A DNA stretch of 64,000 nt, taken from NCBI GenBank assembly GCA_019395295.1, contig CM033341.1, positions 5,024,501 through 5,088,500 of the forward strand. Reading direction: 5' to 3'. The stretch comes from Osmanthus fragrans. Lineage: Eukaryota; Streptophyta; Magnoliopsida; Lamiales; Oleaceae. Positions 61,101 to 64,000 of the stretch are shown here, in pieces (positions within the stretch are counted from its first letter, which is position 1; each line of letters opens with the position of its first letter). The position numbers were made by a program, and so were the translations under genes. The notes below the pieces were generated by a model that was not told where the DNA came from, searched no databases, and was given only the letters and a program-made list of their open reading frames with translations.

Positions 61101-61323
61101 ACCACAACCTGGTCAAATTGGCATGGGTCTGCCACCAATGCAGCAGTTTAGGAGCATGCCTCCACCACCACCTCAACAAGTTGCTCCTGGTCTAGTTAGG
61201 CCCCCACCACCTCCATCTGGACTTGTTGCTCCACCTGTTTGGCGGCCACCACCACCTCAGCACCTCACTGGTGGACAACATTCTATGCCACAGATGTCAA
61301 TGCCCCCACCACCACCACAATGA
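55109..61323 (+). CDS. SF3B4: Splicing factor 3B subunit 4 (SF3B4/SAP49)
   Basis: Nine exons: 55109-55213, 56129-56177, 56350-56438, 56549-56605, 56762-56824, 56980-57045, 58712-58798, 59555-59648, 60848-61323; 1086 nt, 361 aa, GT-AG throughout and in phase. Two RRMs: RRM1 with RNP2 VYVGNL (27-32) and RNP1 GYGFVEF (67-73); RRM2 with RNP2 LFIGNL (114-119) and RNP1 RGFGFISY (154-161). The linker has KASQDKKSVDVGANLF, the RRM2 end VSYAYKKDTKGERHGTPAE, both diagnostic of this protein. From about residue 205 to the end it is Pro/Gln/Gly-rich with PPPPP runs. SF3B4 is part of the U2 snRNP SF3b complex and contacts pre-mRNA near the branch point in the nucleus. Introns 6 and 8 carry MITEs. Length and order are normal, and the gene appears intact. 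Confidence 0.96.
57187..57771. mobile_element. Tourist-like MITE in intron 6 of SF3B4
   Basis: 585 bp with ends GGCTGTGTTTGATA and TATCAAACACACCC, flanked by TTA (57184-57186 and 57772-57774). It shares CCATTTAATTGACAATTTG with the copies at 27093, 35517 and 48498. Confidence 0.8.
58170..58190 (+). repeat. CT microsatellite in SF3B4 intron 6
   Basis: About ten CT units. Confidence 0.9.
59899..60068. mobile_element. MITE in intron 8 of SF3B4
   Basis: 170 bp with ends AGCCCTTTTTTGAGCCCC and GGGGCTCAAACAAGGGCT, inverted with one mismatch. Core GTGTAAAATTATTTTATTGG is shared with the PP2C-intron MITE at 38225-38414. Target duplication unclear. Confidence 0.7.
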
Positions 61324-62570
61324 GGTGGAAACTTATGTAGGTTTTTAGTTAATAGCGCAAATAACTTTTGACCCTCTTTTCCTTGTGGCATTTTATTTCA
61401 TTATTGCATGTAAAATTCTGAGAGAACGGGCGTGATTATCCTTATGGCAAGTGCCTTGCATCAGCATGTATTCTTAACCTACTAAGTTAAGTTCGAAGAT
61501 TTTTTGAGGACTGTAAATATAGCTTTTGTCTTTCGTTTGTTTAGAGAAGTTGTTTTAGGCACTCGAGAAGTACTAGGATTCAACTGAATACCTGATGTAG
61601 CTGGTAGAAATCTGTAGTTGTGGTTGCTTTAGTTGCCTACGTATTATTAGCCAAGTCTTTGAATATCACTGAAATGTCTGCCTCATGATACCGCAGCTGG
61701 ATACAGGTTTGTCTATTTTAGGAGACCATAATTTACTGAATATTAGTGATTTTTCTGAAGTTCTTCAAATTATATTTCAGGTTGTAAGTTGAAGTTTTCT
61801 AGATAAATAGGGTGGGCCAACTCCTTTTTTTTTTTTTTTTCTTCCCCTGTTGCATCTTGGTTATTCAAATACTGAAACTTTTACAGTTTACTTTCATATT
61901 AAGAACTTGAGCTTTGGTCTGGCAGCTTTAGAAGCTCATGATCCATCTTATTTTGTTGTTTTCTCCTTAAATGATATTGGCGTCTTTCTTCTTTCTTGGT
62001 TTGGGCATGGTCGAGCTTGTCCGGCCAGTGTCAGGCCAGCAAAACCACCGTTCCACTTTATTTCATTTTCCTTGATTTTGAGCAAACGAAAGTATTACAT
62101 CATCTCATAATCGAGGTCCAAATGTCCGAACCGTGCCCTAAAATGAACTCGTTAGTCAGTTGAGGTACAATGAGAACAGTAGAAATTTAAACTCCAATGC
62201 AAAATACTTCAGAATTCTGATTTTCTCGGTGAACATAAAAAGCAGAACCAATTCTTGAATAAAGAATTAGCCGAATTAATACATACCGAAACTATCCATA
62301 AAATTTCACGTATTGCCGACCATGGTAAATGCTTTTAATTTGTTGTTATAAGAACAATAGACATTTGTTGCAAGTTTCAGATGGTGCCCATACGGTTCAA
62401 ATTCAATGCTTGTCTTGACTCTTAAATTCACAAATATTTTTGTTGAGTTGAGACGTGCACGGTGCACCTAAAGATTTGATTTTACTTTGCTAGACATCAC
62501 TTTTCTACCAGTCGACATTAGTTATCATTGTGTTGTCCAAGCACTATACTGTACCAATATACTATAGTGT
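61324..62570. other. 3' flank of SF3B4 and intergenic DNA
   Basis: Presumed 3' UTR to about 61800, where a T run stands, then no gene recognised. A chance 86-codon ORF at 61850-62110 has no domain. Confidence 0.45.
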
Positions 62571-62575
62571 TATAC

Positions 62576-62689
62576 TATAAATATCCATTTTTTCTTGGCT
62601 CAAATCACGAAGCACGCAACCCAATGCCACATATACAAAAACTTCTCTCGAGATTGCAAAAAACCCTACTGTGAGAGAGAGAGAGAGAG
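62576..62689 (+). promoter_or_regulatory. Possible core promoter (TATA box and GA-rich leader)
   Basis: TATAAATA at 62576-62583 followed about 95 bp later by a GA repeat at 62672-62689, a common layout of plant promoter and 5' leader. It would serve a gene to the right; see 63095-63208. Confidence 0.3.
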
Positions 62690-63094
62690 CAAAAAAACAG
62701 TGGGAATGCATATGCCCGAAAATATAGGGCCCAGATAGAAGTAGGATTTGAAAAATCTCCCTCTTCCAATTATCCTACTTGAACCCACATAACAAAATAA
62801 AAGGCTGTAACTTTTTCTGCAAAAAGTAGTGCTGAAAGAGGAAAAGAATCTCTGATGCCTTGTGAACTGCCGTCTCATTACCATTTGTAGTCAACTGAAT
62901 TAATCAGAATTCAGATTACAAATTAATGAAAACTGAAATGAACAAAGAAAACAAAAGCATGGAGTGTGCATTCATGAAAACTGAAAGTTTGTAGCCATTT
63001 TTTGTGAGTTACACGAATTTCAAATCAATGGTATACTCTATACAGTTGGAGCAGTCTTGAATCTCTACTTTAGGCAGTTACCCTAAGATAACAA

Positions 63095-63208
63095 ATGGAC
63101 AGGAGTGATCAGATTAGTTCAGAAGAAGAGTTTGGATATGATTCAAAACCTGAGAACCAAGCATGCATTTATAGTAATACAGGTAGATTAGATTCTCAGT
63201 GTATTTAA
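63095..63208 (+). CDS. Short ORF, possible first coding exon of an unrecognised gene
   Basis: The ATG at 63095 opens 37 codons, MDRSDQISSEEEFGYDSKPE..., hydrophilic and acidic with a composition unlike the surrounding AT-rich DNA. A GT donor (ACAG/GTAGATT) lies near 63181, so it could be a first exon that continues outside or later in the window. No continuing exon was identified and I recognise no family. It may be chance. Confidence 0.2.
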   Translation: MDRSDQISSEEEFGYDSKPENQACIYSNTGRLDSQCI

Positions 63209-64000
63209 TAGATTCTGCATGCAGGGGGAATGGTTTGTCTTGAAAGTTAAGTTACTAAAGAATTTTATTTATTTGAATGATCATCTTTAATCACGAATTA
63301 AATTAGATTCATTTTTTTTATAGTAAAGGCCTAATACATTTCAAGGTAGGTTTGTTTGTTTTTTTTTTAGTGGGTGTACGTAAAATTTCTTCCTTTGACG
63401 ACGACTATTTTTGAAAGTTTTAAGTTATTAGAATATAATACAATAATTAAACATTTGAACCGTTTCTTAGCTAAGTTTTTTATTGATCAAGTAAGAAAAA
63501 TATTAGATATACAATTTTATTTATATATTCACGCACAAACACTTACCGTCTTGAGATGTATTTTGAATTAAACTACTTGTACATCATGCTTTACACTTGA
63601 ATAGGTGGCAGTGTTTAATGACTGGATTAAAATTGTTTTGTTAGAGATGATTTGAGATCTTGCTAAACATAAAAGATATAAACCAGGTGGTAGAGTAAGA
63701 TATACATGTAACATCATTCATGTTGGAAATATGGTTTTCACACAATAGGGATGGAGGAAACACCGAACCAAAACAAGAAAGTGAAAAAGAAGATTGAAAG
63801 CTGAAACACGTGATTGTTGTCCTGAAACGATATGTGCCCCCTCTCCAATTGAATTTTATGCTTAAAGGGACTCTTGGCAAATGGTTTACAGGATTTTTAA
63901 AATCTTGAAAATGATTAACACTTAATTACTTAGTGAAATCCTTCAAAACTTAAGAACACAAAGGAAAGTATAGAATATGATAGAGAGAAAACTTTAATTC
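63209..64000. other. AT-rich sequence, no gene recognised
   Basis: No ORF with a recognisable domain on either strand to the end of the window. Confidence 0.4.

Noticed and set aside
60856..61179. Minus-strand ORF of 117 codons rich in Trp and His
   Set aside because: Shadow of the Pro-rich last exon of SF3B4.

Overview
This is a window of nuclear DNA from a flowering plant, most likely a eudicot. It is AT-rich, its genes have many introns with GT-AG borders and short exons, the proteins belong to plant-only families (IDD zinc fingers, HAM-type GRAS, G-box bZIP), and the intergenic space is packed with plant transposons (Ty3/gypsy, Ty1/copia, Mutator-like, hAT, CACTA, Tourist-like MITEs, a SINE, a TRIM). 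The species cannot be named from the sequence alone.

Layout. 1-5028: 3' half of a Ty3/gypsy element (integrase, long non-coding tail, 3' LTR), which ends inside a dead PhzF-like gene (5029-7050, minus). 7121-9921: short Ty1/copia element (minus) with two LTRs but only gag and protease remnants. 10190-13175: Mutator-like element with a solo LTR of the same gypsy family inserted in it. 13690-15060: copia RT/RNase H relic broken by a CACTA-type end. 16800-23710: G-box-binding bZIP gene (plus, 11 coding exons, 358 aa). 24326-25971: HAM/SCL6-like GRAS gene (minus) with one frameshift and a degenerate miR171 site. 26000-36400: no gene recognised; MITEs, a hAT element and a SINE. 36417-40126: PP2C phosphatase (minus, 4 exons, 439 aa). 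41200-44360: SINE, hAT and Mutator-like repeats. 45453-47614: INDETERMINATE DOMAIN zinc-finger gene (minus, 4 exons) with one frameshift. 47859-51037: TRIM, MITE and a Mutator-like element with a clear target duplication. 55109-61323: spliceosomal SF3B4 (plus, 9 exons, 361 aa). After 61324: 3' flank and a possible start of another gene.

The five main genes are independent, each with its own promoter; nothing suggests a cluster or a shared pathway, apart from the family-level fact that IDD proteins can partner GRAS proteins. Exon borders were read by eye; in each intact gene the exon lengths add up to an open frame. In the two frameshifted genes the break lies at a homopolymer, so an assembly error is as likely as a real mutation.

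I found no clearly new biological system. The best candidates for something undescribed are the Mutator-like repeat family with GTGACC arrays and strongly strand-biased CCA/TGG tracts, and the repeated CATGCGGCCGCATG palindromes in the gypsy LTR.
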